A DNA stretch of 52,993 bases, from the IMG/VR virus record IMGVR_UViG_3300048834_000646, positions 1-52,993 of that record. One strand, 5' to 3'. This DNA comes from a virus. The position numbers and the translations under genes were made by a program. This document shows positions 1-7,514 of the stretch, one piece after another. The notes below the pieces were generated by a model that worked only from the letters and a program-made list of their open reading frames with translations, had not been told where the DNA came from and searched no databases. Each line of letters starts with the position of its first letter. Position 1 is the stretch's first letter.

Positions 1-23
1 CTCCCGGGCGGTCGCCTCTTTCA
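1..23. repeat. Terminal overlap, left copy
   Basis: These 23 bases are identical to 52970-52992. The next base differs (g here, t at 52993). They equal the right arm of the terminator hairpin at the far end of the window, without its left arm. The simplest reading is that the ends join into a circle or a circularly permuted genome of about 52,969 bp and that assembly broke in the hairpin. Confidence 0.8.
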
Positions 24-37
24 GGGAGAGTACTCGG

Positions 38-427
38 ATGGGACAGAACGGGAAGCCGGATCTGGACGCGGCGACGCTTGCCGCGCACGGGCAGCTCGCC
101 ATGCAGCAGCTGCTCAACCAGGCGGCCGGCCAGCGCTACATCGATCATCGCAACGTGATGCAGGCCGCGGTCAACCTGCTCGAGTCGATCGACCTGCCGA
201 TGATCATCACGGTGACGGCCGCGCGGCTTCGCCAGATCGAGGAGGGCGGCGGGGACGCGGCGGATATTGCGATCGAGAAGATGGCGCTGGTCGTGGCGCG
301 ATCGCTCCTGAGCGCGCAGCAGAGCTGCCGGCGCGCGCACGACGCGGCCGCGGCGCGCGCGGCCTCCGGGATCGAGACACCGGCGGGCGGAGCGGAAGGC
401 GAGGGCGGCCGGATCGTCCTCCTGTAG
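38..427 (+). CDS. Small helical protein, function unknown
   Basis: 129 residues, not recognised. It looks mainly alpha-helical with Ala-rich stretches (about residues 10-105) and a Gly-rich acidic tail before the end GRIVLL. A purine-rich site (gggagag, 24-30) lies 7 bases before the ATG. If the ends of the window are joined it follows the tail fibre gene in the same direction, past the terminator hairpin, so it starts a short transcription unit with the next two genes. No domain or membrane segment is evident. Confidence 0.7.
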   Translation: MGQNGKPDLDAATLAAHGQLAMQQLLNQAAGQRYIDHRNVMQAAVNLLESIDLPMIITVTAARLRQIEEGGGDAADIAIEKMALVVARSLLSAQQSCRRAHDAAAARAASGIETPAGGAEGEGGRIVLL

Positions 428-501
428 CGACTGCTTGTGCCGCGCCGAGCCGCCCTGTACTTTCTCCTCACCCGTCACGCTTTCCCGGAAGAGGTCACGC
501 C

Positions 502-708
502 ATGCCCGAGCAGTGCAAGCGGTGCCGCAAGCACCGGACGGAGGCCAAGCTCGACCGCCTCCTGACGACTACGGCGCAGATCCTCGAGCTGTCCATGTCG
601 CTCGTGGAGTTGGCCCTGGAAGACGACGCGGAGCTGGAGAAGATCGAGGCCATGCGAAACCAGCTGCGCTCACGCCGGGAGAAACTGGCTGCAGCCATAG
701 CGAGTTGA
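502..708 (+). CDS. Small coiled-coil protein with N-terminal CxxC
   Basis: 68 residues. The N-terminus has C-K-R-C (residues 5-8). The rest is a predicted amphipathic helix, probably coiled coil, ending in REKLAAAIAS. A ggaagagg site lies upstream of the ATG. The C-terminal 25 residues resemble the matching helix of the next gene (LEKIEAMRNQL...REKLAAAIAS against LENLTAALATK...REAIAAAIS), so the two may be diverged duplicates. Role unknown. Confidence 0.65.
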   Translation: MPEQCKRCRKHRTEAKLDRLLTTTAQILELSMSLVELALEDDAELEKIEAMRNQLRSRREKLAAAIAS

Positions 709-757
709 CGCAGTACCCCGCAGGATCCTTTTCACCATTCGCTCAGGGATACACACC

Positions 758-1066
758 ATGACCGGACCACGCCCGACCCCGCGGCTCGATGCCCTCACGG
801 CCGAAGTCGCCGCCACCACCACCGTTGAAGATTCGGTGCTCCAGTTCATCGACGGCCTGCAGGAGCAGCTCGCGGAAGCGATCGCCTCCGGCGATCCCGT
901 CGAGCTCGAGAACCTCACGGCCGCCCTCGCGACGAAGCGCGAAGCGATCGCCGCGGCCATCTCGGCCGAGACGCCGTCGTCCGGCGACGGCACCACCGGC
1001 AGCGGTGATACCGGCAGCGCCAGCCCGGGCACCGGCCCGGTGGACGAGGACGGCGACGAGGGCTAA
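758..1066 (+). CDS. Small helical protein with Gly/Ser/Asp-rich tail
   Basis: 102 residues. Residues 25-70 form one long helix related in sequence to the previous gene. Residues 70-102 are a low-complexity Gly/Ser/Thr/Asp tail, likely disordered. Last gene before a strong terminator (1096-1130). Phage proteins of this shape are often minor virion or decoration proteins, but nothing here proves that. Confidence 0.65.
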   Translation: MTGPRPTPRLDALTAEVAATTTVEDSVLQFIDGLQEQLAEAIASGDPVELENLTAALATKREAIAAAISAETPSSGDGTTGSGDTGSASPGTGPVDEDGDEG

Positions 1067-1095
1067 CCTCGGCGCAGGGCTTTGAGGGACAGACG

Positions 1096-1130
1096 AAGCG
1101 CCGATCTCCGCAGTCCGGAGGTCGGCGCTT
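1096..1130. terminator. Convergent hairpin terminator
   Basis: A 15-base arm (1096-1110), a 5-base loop (1111-1115) and a 15-base arm (1116-1130) pair with a single G-T/A-C wobble. The outer bases are aa...tt, so it can act in both directions. It lies between the plus-strand genes ending at 1066 and the minus-strand gene ending at 1153, as expected for a bidirectional terminator. Confidence 0.8.
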
Positions 1131-1152
1131 TGTCGTGGTCAGCCGGCGCGGG

Positions 1153-1689
1153 CTAGAAGATCAGGTCGGCGATCGACCACGCGCGCGGCCGCAGCGCGGC
1201 GCGCTGGTAGAGGGGATGGCAGGGCTCCGCCGTGCGCCTGGTGAAGCCGAGCACGAACAGCGGCAGCCCCTCGAGGAGCCGCAGCACCTCATGCACGCGC
1301 GGCCGCTCCGCCCTGGCTCCCCACGCGCAGAGGACCAGACCGGCTGCCCGCGCTTGGGTCTGGATGTGCCAATCGTTGTCGGGCCCGATCACGGCGGCGC
1401 GCCGAAGCGCGTCCGACTGGCCGGGGAGCGTCCGGACGGCCTCCGGATCCGTCGAGCGCAGGGCGTAGAGATTCGTGACGACCAGCGCGGGGTAGCCCCA
1501 CTCGCGAGCGTACCGGAGGCACCGGCGGATCGTCGGATCATCCTGCTCCGCGGTCGCGGTCGACGGATTCAGCATGAGGAAGTTGCAGGGGGCCCCGGGA
1601 GCCCATCGGCGCTCGAGGCGGTAGCGGAGGAGCCCGCAGGGGCTGAAGGCGGCCAGAGAGGCCATAGGGACCGGGGGCGGGGCCTTCAA
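1153..1689 (-). CDS. DUF1643 family protein
   Basis: 178 residues from a TTG that overlaps the stop of the upstream gene (cttTGA type overlap). An in-frame ATG eight codons in (coordinate 1665) is an alternative start. It carries the DUF1643 hallmarks: LNPSTATAEQDDPTIRRC, then W-G-Y followed by VTNLYALRSTDP. The family is common in phages and bacteria and is thought to be enzymatic, but its reaction is not established. Cotranscribed with the O-like gene, so a role near replication or nucleotide metabolism is possible; this is inference. Confidence 0.85.
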   Translation of the reverse strand: MKAPPPVPMASLAAFSPCGLLRYRLERRWAPGAPCNFLMLNPSTATAEQDDPTIRRCLRYAREWGYPALVVTNLYALRSTDPEAVRTLPGQSDALRRAAVIGPDNDWHIQTQARAAGLVLCAWGARAERPRVHEVLRLLEGLPLFVLGFTRRTAEPCHPLYQRAALRPRAWSIADLIF

Positions 1690-2321
1690 AGCTCGATACG
1701 CAGCTGGTCATCCGGCAGGACGTGGTCCGGCCGTGAGGGAGCGAGGATCGCGCGCCAATCGCACGCCGTGCCGATGAGCTCCGGCTGGCCGCTTTTTCTC
1801 TCGCGCTTGCGCCCTTCTTCGTTAGAAAACTTAGAAGTCGTTGGTAGATCACCGGTGATCCCCGCCGAGGGATCATCCGTGATCCGCGCGGGGATCATGG
1901 GTGATCCCCGCTCCGCCTTCCGCGGGCGGCTCAGGGTGAGGAGCGTCGCGCTGACCTGTTGGGGAGCCTTGACCCGCTTCATCGAGCCGTGCTCGGGATG
2001 CCGCCAGCGATAGATCGAGGCGCGCTTCACCGGCCCGCGCGACTGCAGCTCGACCTCGAGCCAGCCGCACCGGACGAGCTGCGCGATCGCGCGCTTGATC
2101 GTCGGCACCGAGACGCCGCCCACCTCGGCCAGATCGGCCTGGGAGGGGCGGCACTCGCCGCGCTCGTTCATGTAGCCGCCGATGAGGCCGGCGACGCCTT
2201 TCGTGGTCAGGTGCAGGCGGCGATCGAGGATCAGCTCCCACGGCACGATCGAGGCGGTCCGGCGGTCGTTCAGGGGCGGGACGTAGGGCCGCACGATCGT
2301 GCGGCGCGAGGGGGCCGTCAT
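1686..2321 (-). CDS. Winged-helix replication initiator-like protein (lambda O-like)
   Basis: 211 residues. Residues 25-110 match the winged-helix domain seen in phage replication initiators: PWELILDRRL, then TKGVAGLIGGYMNE, SQADLAEVGGVSVPTIKRAI as recognition helix, and GWLEVEL as the wing strand. Residues 135-170 are a linker encoded by three 14-bp dyads next to an AT-rich stretch (1813-1906), the arrangement of lambda O, where origin iterons lie inside the gene. The C-terminal 35 residues have no recognised domain; in lambda O this end binds the helicase loader. No helicase or primase gene was recognised, so host proteins are probably recruited. The ATG lacks a clear Shine-Dalgarno site. 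Confidence 0.65.
   Translation of the reverse strand: MTAPSRRTIVRPYVPPLNDRRTASIVPWELILDRRLHLTTKGVAGLIGGYMNERGECRPSQADLAEVGGVSVPTIKRAIAQLVRCGWLEVELQSRGPVKRASIYRWRHPEHGSMKRVKAPQQVSATLLTLSRPRKAERGSPMIPARITDDPSAGITGDLPTTSKFSNEEGRKRERKSGQPELIGTACDWRAILAPSRPDHVLPDDQLRIEL
1813..1906. other. Putative replication origin inside the O-like gene
   Basis: Three related dyads, gatcaccggtgatc (1847-1860), gatcatccgtgatc (1871-1884) and gatcatgggtgatc (1893-1906), have start-to-start spacings of 24 and 22 bp, about two helical turns. Directly beside them, 1813-1843 is unusually AT-rich for this genome. Iterons plus an unwinding region inside the initiator gene is the lambda-type origin plan. Origin function is inferred. 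Confidence 0.5.
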
Positions 2322-2474
2322 GGCAGGAGGGGCATGGGAGGTCCGGAAGAAAAGAGTCGCCCTGTCCTGCCTGTGGAGGTGTCCTCAGCGGGCGCTGATG
2401 ACCAGGCGCTTCAGGGCGATTCAGGCGTGGCGGCGAGCTCCTCGGCACGGCTCCAACCGTGCCCCGGGTGCCAC

Positions 2475-2480
2475 AGTATA
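2475..2480 (-). promoter_or_regulatory. Possible -10 box for the minus-strand operon
   Basis: On the minus strand this reads tatact, one base from the sigma-70 consensus. No good -35 is seen. It would give a leader of about 150 bases before the O-like gene, containing a perfect 7-bp hairpin (2444-2450 with 2457-2463). Confidence 0.25.
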
Positions 2481-2531
2481 GCCAAGCCGCGGCCGGGGAC
2501 GCCACCCCGGCTGTGCCGGGGCGCGGTCTAC

Positions 2532-2563
2532 TTGCCAACTAGCGCACCGCCGCTATATATAGC
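2532..2563 (+). promoter_or_regulatory. Candidate early promoter and operator
   Basis: ttgcca (2532-2537) and tatata (2554-2559) are separated by 16 bases. The -10 lies in a perfect 12-bp palindrome, gctatatatagc (2552-2563). The first downstream gene (2595) encodes a ribbon-helix-helix protein, a class that often binds such short dyads in its own promoter. The 10-mer tatatatagc recurs with one change at 13238-13247. Confidence 0.5.
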
Positions 2564-2594
2564 CGCTGGCCCCACCACAGAACCGAGGCAATCG

Positions 2595-3014
2595 ATGGGA
2601 CGAAAGAGGACCGCAACGCGCGAGCGCAGGACGCCCGAGCAGGTCGCGGCGGAAGGAAGCACGATCACGATCGCTGCCGCGTTCCCTCCGGATCTCGCGG
2701 CCCATCTCAAGACGCTGCGCGGGACCACCGGTCGATCGGTCAGCTCGATGATCGTGGAGGCCGTGCGCCTGTGGATGGATCCCCCGGCCAGCGCGGGCCC
2801 GATCGGCAACGGGCCGTCCCCGCGCGCGCTCCCCGACGCAGGGGCCGCGGCCGAGGATCTCGCGGGCCTGTCGCCGGCGGACCGAGAGGCGATCGAGAAG
2901 TATCAGCGCGAGATCGCGGAGGGCGGGTCGGGCTTCACGCCTTCGGCCGACAGCGTGCGGCCGCCGCCGCTCCCCACTCTTCCGGAGATCCCTTGGCAGG
3001 ATCTTCCGCAGTAG
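2595..3014 (+). CDS. Ribbon-helix-helix regulator
   Basis: 139 residues from the ATG at 2595; the frame stays open far upstream, but this ATG follows a gagg site and the promoter. Residues 20-58 fit the RHH fold: the strand STITIAAAF, then PPDLAAHLKTLRGTTG, then RSVSSMIVEAVRLWMD as the second helix. The N-terminus is basic. The C-terminal 80 residues are Pro/Ala-rich and acidic with little structure. As first gene of the early operon, directly behind a palindromic promoter, it is likely an autoregulator. DNA target and partner are inferred. Confidence 0.75.
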   Translation: MGRKRTATRERRTPEQVAAEGSTITIAAAFPPDLAAHLKTLRGTTGRSVSSMIVEAVRLWMDPPASAGPIGNGPSPRALPDAGAAAEDLAGLSPADREAIEKYQREIAEGGSGFTPSADSVRPPPLPTLPEIPWQDLPQ

Positions 3015-3026
3015 CACAAACACAAC

Positions 3027-3051
3027 GCGCCACCGGAGGCCGGTGACGCGC
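3027..3051 (+). terminator. Hairpin after the regulator gene
   Basis: caccgg/ccggtg (6 bp, 3-base loop) is extended by gcgc/gcgc with a 2-base bulge. No T-run follows. It may attenuate transcription between the regulator and the downstream replication genes, which would let the regulator be made in excess. Confidence 0.4.
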
Positions 3052-3148
3052 TGCGTCAGGGAAGCACCCACAGGAGAAGCCGTCAGCGCGACACTCGGAG
3101 CCGCGTCGACAGACCAGTATACCTGCTCCGGATTGAGGACCGCAAGAC

Positions 3149-4504
3149 ATGGGAACCACAGGGAACCCCTTCGCTCCCGCAGTGCGCCAGCGACGGCCGA
3201 TGCGTATCGCCGTCACCGGCCCGTCGGGCTCGGGGAAATCAGAAAGCGCGCTGCGGATCGCGCGCCAGATCGTCGGCCCCTCGGGACGCATCGCCGCGAT
3301 CGACACGGAGAACGACGAGCTGCTGCTGTACGCGAACGACCCGGGCATCGGGAGCTTCGATCACGTCTCGTTGCGCCCGCCGTATCACACCTCGAAATAC
3401 CTTGAGCTGATGAGGTTCGCGGTCGACCAGAAATACGACGCGCTCGTCGTCGACTCGATGACGCACCAGTGGGCCGGCGAGGGCGGGATCCTGCAGCGCA
3501 AGGACCTGGCGGACGCGAAGCCGGGAAGCAACCCCTGGGTGAATTGGGGGCCCTTCACGATCGAGCACAACGCCTTCGTCGCCACCCTGCTCAACTATCC
3601 CCTCTGGATCATCTGCACGCTGCGCAGCAAGACCGAGTACACGCAGGAGGGCTCAGGCCGCGGCTCGAAGATCGTCAAGCTCGGGACCGCGCCGATCACG
3701 CGCGAGGGCACCGACTACGAGTTCTCCCTCGTCTTCGACATGGACACCACGCACCACGCGACCGCGATCAAAGGCCGCGGCGCGATCACGGCCAAGTTCG
3801 AGGGGCATCGGCTCGACTTCCGAGATCCGCGCTGGGTGAAGGAGATCCTCGACTGGCAGGCGAGCGCGGAGGAGCCGCCGCCGCCGGTCACCGAGGCGCA
3901 GGTCGCCACGCTGGCCGACCTGGCCAAGGATCCGCTCTGGACCGAGAAGGAGGCCGGGGCGATCCTGAGGAAGGGCTCGCAGCTCCGTCTCGCGAGCGAG
4001 ATGGAGGACTTCCTCGCCGAAGGCGTCGCCGCGCTGGTCGATCGGCGCAGGAAGGCCGGCGGGGAGGAGGGCGAGAGCGAGGCCGAGGACGAGGGAGCCG
4101 GCGAGGGGGAGGATCCCCAGCCGGCCGAGGAGCCGCCGCGGGCGCAGGACGACTTCTCCGAGCCCCCGGCGGTCCTCCTGCAGCAGACGGCCGAGGACGC
4201 GGCGCTCGAGCGGCAGCTCGACGCGGCGCAGGCCGGTGCCGCGGGCGAGGAGCAGCCCTCGCTGCTCCCGAAGGAGCCTGAGGCTGAGCCGGTGCCGAAG
4301 GCGACGCATGCGGTACCGGTCGAGGCCCTCGAGCCGCTCGAGCCGCTCGAGCCGCTCGGCGGCGGATCCGCGCGCGTCGACTGGCGCGGCGTGCTCGGCG
4401 GAAAGGCTCCGACGCCGCCGATCACGGATCCGGTCCCGCTCAAGACCAACCCGCGCCCTTTCGCCCCGGCTCCGGTGAAGGGCGAGGACGATCTTCCTTA
4501 CTGA
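3149..4504 (+). CDS. RecA-like/AAA ATPase (Sak4-like) with SSB-type C-terminus
   Basis: 451 residues. The first ~240 form a compact phage ATPase: Walker A GPSGSGKS (24-31), conserved I-D-T-E (51-54), Walker B LVVD (99-102) followed by S-M-T-H-Q-W. Phage ATPases of this type (Sak4, RecA-like) serve recombination and replication. Residues 300-430 are an acidic, Pro/Glu-rich linker containing a 9-bp tandem repeat (EPL three times). The last residues, GEDDLPY, imitate the acidic tip of bacterial SSB (DDDIPF type), which docks host repair and replication proteins. Such a tail on an ATPase is unusual. An exonuclease gene follows, consistent with a recombination/replication operon. Confidence 0.8.
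   Translation: MGTTGNPFAPAVRQRRPMRIAVTGPSGSGKSESALRIARQIVGPSGRIAAIDTENDELLLYANDPGIGSFDHVSLRPPYHTSKYLELMRFAVDQKYDALVVDSMTHQWAGEGGILQRKDLADAKPGSNPWVNWGPFTIEHNAFVATLLNYPLWIICTLRSKTEYTQEGSGRGSKIVKLGTAPITREGTDYEFSLVFDMDTTHHATAIKGRGAITAKFEGHRLDFRDPRWVKEILDWQASAEEPPPPVTEAQVATLADLAKDPLWTEKEAGAILRKGSQLRLASEMEDFLAEGVAALVDRRRKAGGEEGESEAEDEGAGEGEDPQPAEEPPRAQDDFSEPPAVLLQQTAEDAALERQLDAAQAGAAGEEQPSLLPKEPEAEPVPKATHAVPVEALEPLEPLEPLGGGSARVDWRGVLGGKAPTPPITDPVPLKTNPRPFAPAPVKGEDDLPY
4328..4354 (+). repeat. 9-bp tandem repeat, three copies
   Basis: ctcgagccg is repeated three times without change and encodes Leu-Glu-Pro three times in the flexible linker of the ATPase. Such in-frame units vary easily by slippage and probably only set linker length. 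Confidence 0.8.
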
Positions 4505-4568
4505 CGCCATCCCCGGGCCGCGCGCACCTCCGCGCGCGGTCCCCCGGCGCGTCCGCTCTGGAGCCACT

Positions 4569-5207
4569 ATGTCGTTCCGCGCAGTGTTTTGGGACTTGGA
4601 GACTTCCGGCCTCTCGTTTGAGAAGGGCGCGAAGGTGATCGAGATCGGGGCGCTGATTGTCGAGCCCGATGGGACGGAGGTCGAGCAGTCCTGGCTGCTG
4701 AAGCATCCGGGGCTGCAGCTCTCGCAGGAGATCGTGGATCTCACCGGCATCACCAACGAGCTGCTCGAGGCGGAGGGCCGCGATCCGGCCGCCTGCATGG
4801 CGGAGTTCCTGCCGCTCTTCGATGGCCGGCAGCACGTCACGCACAACGGGCTCCGCTTCGACGTGCCGTTCCTCCTGCACACGGCGCGCGTGACGCTCGG
4901 GCTGACGATCCACGAGGTGGCCGCGCTCTCCGCGGATCTCGATCGCGAGATCCTCGACACCGCCGTGATGTTCAAGGCGCGCAAGCTCCGGGAGGTACCG
5001 CGCCCGGAGGAATCCTTTCACTCCTTCGGCAAGCGGATCATGGCCATTCGCGCGCTGGGCCTGAAATACAATCTGCGCGCCTGCTGCGACTGGCACGGCA
5101 TCGATATCAGCGATCTCCAGCAGCACCGCGCGCTCGGCGACGTGCACGCCACGCGCCGGCTCTTCAACGCCCTCGTGGCGAGCCCGGGCAGCGCCGATGA
5201 GTCGTAA
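4569..5207 (+). CDS. DnaQ-like 3'-5' exonuclease (DEDDh)
   Basis: 212 residues with all DEDDh motifs: Exo I FWDLET (D9, E11), Exo II HNGLRFD (N93, D98) and Exo III HRALGDVHAT (H186, D191). Length and spacing match single-domain proofreading-type exonucleases. It should degrade single-stranded 3' ends with two metal ions. No DNA polymerase gene was recognised, so it may assist a host polymerase or trim DNA during recombination with the upstream ATPase. The stop overlaps the next gene by 11 bases. Confidence 0.9.
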   Translation: MSFRAVFWDLETSGLSFEKGAKVIEIGALIVEPDGTEVEQSWLLKHPGLQLSQEIVDLTGITNELLEAEGRDPAACMAEFLPLFDGRQHVTHNGLRFDVPFLLHTARVTLGLTIHEVAALSADLDREILDTAVMFKARKLREVPRPEESFHSFGKRIMAIRALGLKYNLRACCDWHGIDISDLQQHRALGDVHATRRLFNALVASPGSADES

Positions 5208-5586
5208 GCGGAAGAAGGCCCCCGCGCCGGCACGGCGCTGGGTACCGCACAGCGCCACGAACCGGCTCTGGCGCGCGGTGCGCCGGGGGCGCGAGGCCCA
5301 CCGGGACGAGGTCCAGCGTGGCCACGAGGACAAGCTCGCGCGCCTCGTGGCGCTCGGGCAATGCGACGCGCGGCCGCGTGGCCAGTACAGCTGGCGCATC
5401 GTGACGAGGGAGCCGCCGCAGGAGGTGGACTTTTGGTCCCGCACCGGTCGCTGGCGGACGCCGGACGGGAGGCGGGAGGGGCAGGGCTGGCACACGCTGC
5501 TCGCCTTCCTGCGCATCACCCCGAAGAAGCGGAAAACTGTTGCACGTGGAACATCTCACACCAAGGGAGAGACAGGGACGCCATGA
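5197..5586 (+). CDS. Basic protein, function unknown
   Basis: 129 residues, strongly basic (Lys/Arg/His-rich N-terminal 60 residues and KKRKT near the end). A Trp/Gly-rich core, YSWRIVTREPP...WRTPDGRREGQGW, suggests a small folded domain. Overlaps the exonuclease gene (11 bases) and the next gene (ATGA), so translation is coupled. The charge fits nucleic-acid binding, but no family was recognised. Confidence 0.7.
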   Translation: MSRKRKKAPAPARRWVPHSATNRLWRAVRRGREAHRDEVQRGHEDKLARLVALGQCDARPRGQYSWRIVTREPPQEVDFWSRTGRWRTPDGRREGQGWHTLLAFLRITPKKRKTVARGTSHTKGETGTP

Positions 5587-6224
5587 CGAAGAAGACCACG
5601 AAGAAGAAGAGCGCCGCGCGCCGCGGGGAGATCCCCCTCCGGCCGCCGGTCGGGAAGCTCACCACCGCGGACCGTCGGCTGCTGATCCGCGCGCAGGAGG
5701 ATCTCAGCAAGGTCGTCTCGGCCGCGAAGTCTGCGCTCGAGAAGCTGCAGGCCACCTCGCCGGATCTCTCGCAGATCGCGATCGAGTCGCACCGGCTCGG
5801 GCAGCTCCTCACCGAGTCGCACGATCGCGAGGAATGGACCTTCGATGAGGACCGGCGCGAGATCGCCGTGCAGGCGCTGGTCATCCTCCTGGGCAAGCTC
5901 GACAAGATCCGCGGGGATCAGGTCGCGCTCACGATCCTGCCCAACGACACCGATCACGTCATCACGCACACGAAGGAGCTCGCCGCGCTGATCCATGGCG
6001 CGCCGCTCGGGCTCGAGGAGGACAAGCAGGAGGAGTTCGGTGAGCTGACCGTGCCGGTCGCGCCGGCCGTCGAGGAGACCGAAGACGAGCGGATCGCCCG
6101 CGAGGACGCGGAGTTCCTTGCCGGCGGCCCGCAGCACCGCGCCGGGAGCAAGGCCGCGGAGCCGAGCGATCCCAAGGGGCGTCATGGCATGAAGGTCGAG
6201 CGGGGAGGGCCGATCGATGAGTAG
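5583..6224 (+). CDS. Helical protein, function unknown
   Basis: 213 residues from the ATG at 5583, which overlaps the preceding stop. A Lys-rich start (KKTTKKKSAARR) is followed by helices with coiled-coil character (residues 30-85) and an acidic stretch (145-185). No motif recognised. It sits between an exonuclease gene and a Gp157-like gene, so it probably belongs to the DNA-metabolism operon. Confidence 0.7.
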   Translation: MTKKTTKKKSAARRGEIPLRPPVGKLTTADRRLLIRAQEDLSKVVSAAKSALEKLQATSPDLSQIAIESHRLGQLLTESHDREEWTFDEDRREIAVQALVILLGKLDKIRGDQVALTILPNDTDHVITHTKELAALIHGAPLGLEEDKQEEFGELTVPVAPAVEETEDERIAREDAEFLAGGPQHRAGSKAAEPSDPKGRHGMKVERGGPIDE

Positions 6225-7212
6225 CGACACCGCCGCAGCTCCGCCGCCGAACAATCCGAGCGTCTACGTCATCGAGGAAGAGGCCCGCCGGCTGGATCTC
6301 CTGCTCGCCGAAAGCGACGGGGAGCTGACGCCGGAGATCGAGGCCTGGTGGGATCAGCACAAGCTGGAAGCCGCGAAGAAGGTCGACCGGATCAGCTCGG
6401 TGCACCGCCGCCTGTCGGCCGAGGTGGGCATGGTCGATGAGGAGATCACCCGGCTGAAGGGACTCAAGGTCGCGAAGCAGAACGCGATCGCCAGCGTGGA
6501 GGAGTTGGTCGACCGGCTCTTCACCGCGCTCGGCGTGTCGGAGATTTCCGGACCGACCGGCGGCACCTGGAAGCGCATCGGCAAGGGCGGCACGCGATCG
6601 ATGGACGGCTCCCGGCTCACCCTCGAGGCGCTGCAGCAGGTCGCGCCGCAGCTGATCGAGCATCCGGCCCCGACCACGCCGCCGGACCGACCGGACACCG
6701 CGCGCGCCCGGGAGATCATGGACGACGCCGCGCGGCGCTTTGCCGCCCGGATGGAAATGGAAGCGGCCAATCGGGGCGAGAAGAACGACTTCAACATCGA
6801 CGCCTATCGGCTGCTGCTCGTGGCGGAGCATATCCGCGAGGAGCGCGAGATGCGGGGAGAGGAGCTGGAGCGCGCGGCCGCGGCGGAGCGGGATCACCAC
6901 GCCTTCGAAGAGACGGTGGGCGAGGAGACGCGCCTGTGGCGCGTGGCGGCGATTGCGGCGATCCCCGGCGACTACGCCGAGGGCGAAGCGCAGCCCAGCC
7001 TGGTCGCGCTGCAGCGCGTGCGGCAGGCGGCCGATTTCGAGGCCGCGAGCGATTGGGAGCTGGTCGTGCACGTGACGCCGGCCGACAGCCCGGGCGACCT
7101 GCCGGCCGGCGCGCGGATCCTCGCGTCGATCGAGCCGCGGGGCTACACCGTCAAGCTCCGCACGCCCAGCCCGAAGCCGTCGAAGAAGCTGCTCGCGAAG
7201 GAGGCGTCCTGA
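6217..7212 (+). CDS. Siphovirus Gp157-like protein
   Basis: 331 residues. The N-terminal 135 resemble the phage Gp157 family: an acidic start (VIEEEARRLDLLLAES), a long coiled coil (EVGMVDEEITRLKGLKVAK) and a short beta end (GGTWKRIGKGG). The family is frequent in siphovirus early regions; its biochemical role is unsettled. The C-terminal half is a second helical region and a small beta-rich domain (GARILASIEPRGYTVKL) not seen in typical short members. Overlaps both neighbours by a few bases. Confidence 0.55.
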   Translation: MSSDTAAAPPPNNPSVYVIEEEARRLDLLLAESDGELTPEIEAWWDQHKLEAAKKVDRISSVHRRLSAEVGMVDEEITRLKGLKVAKQNAIASVEELVDRLFTALGVSEISGPTGGTWKRIGKGGTRSMDGSRLTLEALQQVAPQLIEHPAPTTPPDRPDTARAREIMDDAARRFAARMEMEAANRGEKNDFNIDAYRLLLVAEHIREEREMRGEELERAAAAERDHHAFEETVGEETRLWRVAAIAAIPGDYAEGEAQPSLVALQRVRQAADFEAASDWELVVHVTPADSPGDLPAGARILASIEPRGYTVKLRTPSPKPSKKLLAKEAS

Positions 7213-7442
7213 TGAGCTTCAGTCACGCGCACCTGAGCCAGCGCGAGAAGATCGAGCGCCTCAGCGCGCTCGCCGGCGCGATCAGCACGAAGCAGGCGGA
7301 GATCGAGGTCCTGCAGCGCGAGCATCGCTCGCTCGAGTGGGATCTCACGCACAACCTCATGCCGAAAACGCGAAAGCGGAAACCGCCGGCGGAGAAGGCG
7401 GAGCCGCCGGCCGCGGCGGATGCAGGATCGGCCGAGGGGTAG
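7212..7442 (+). CDS. Small coiled-coil protein
   Basis: 76 residues from an ATG in a TGATG overlap with the preceding stop. Residues 8-48 are a predicted coiled coil (EKIERLSALAGAISTKQAE). The tail is basic then Ala/Pro-rich. Possible accessory subunit of the Gp157-like protein, judged only by coupling and coiled-coil content. Confidence 0.65.
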   Translation: MSFSHAHLSQREKIERLSALAGAISTKQAEIEVLQREHRSLEWDLTHNLMPKTRKRKPPAEKAEPPAAADAGSAEG

Positions 7443-7514
7443 CACGCAGTCTCAGGGAGGCGCAGGACTCTCCCGGCATCCCGCCGGGGGAGCATCACAG
7501 GGAGAAGCGAAACG

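Larger units (their letters stand above)
2322..2594. other. Divergent intergenic control region
   Basis: This 273-base gap separates the minus-strand O-like operon from the plus-strand early operon. It holds a perfect hairpin (2444-2463), a minus-strand tatact (2475-2480) and the plus-strand AT island with a palindrome (2552-2563). No coding frame with a convincing start was found. It is the natural place for opposed early promoters and their operators. Confidence 0.6.

Noticed and set aside
3653-4984. Minus-strand frame opposite the ATPase and exonuclease genes
   Set aside because: Runs across two well-supported plus-strand genes and shows only biased composition.
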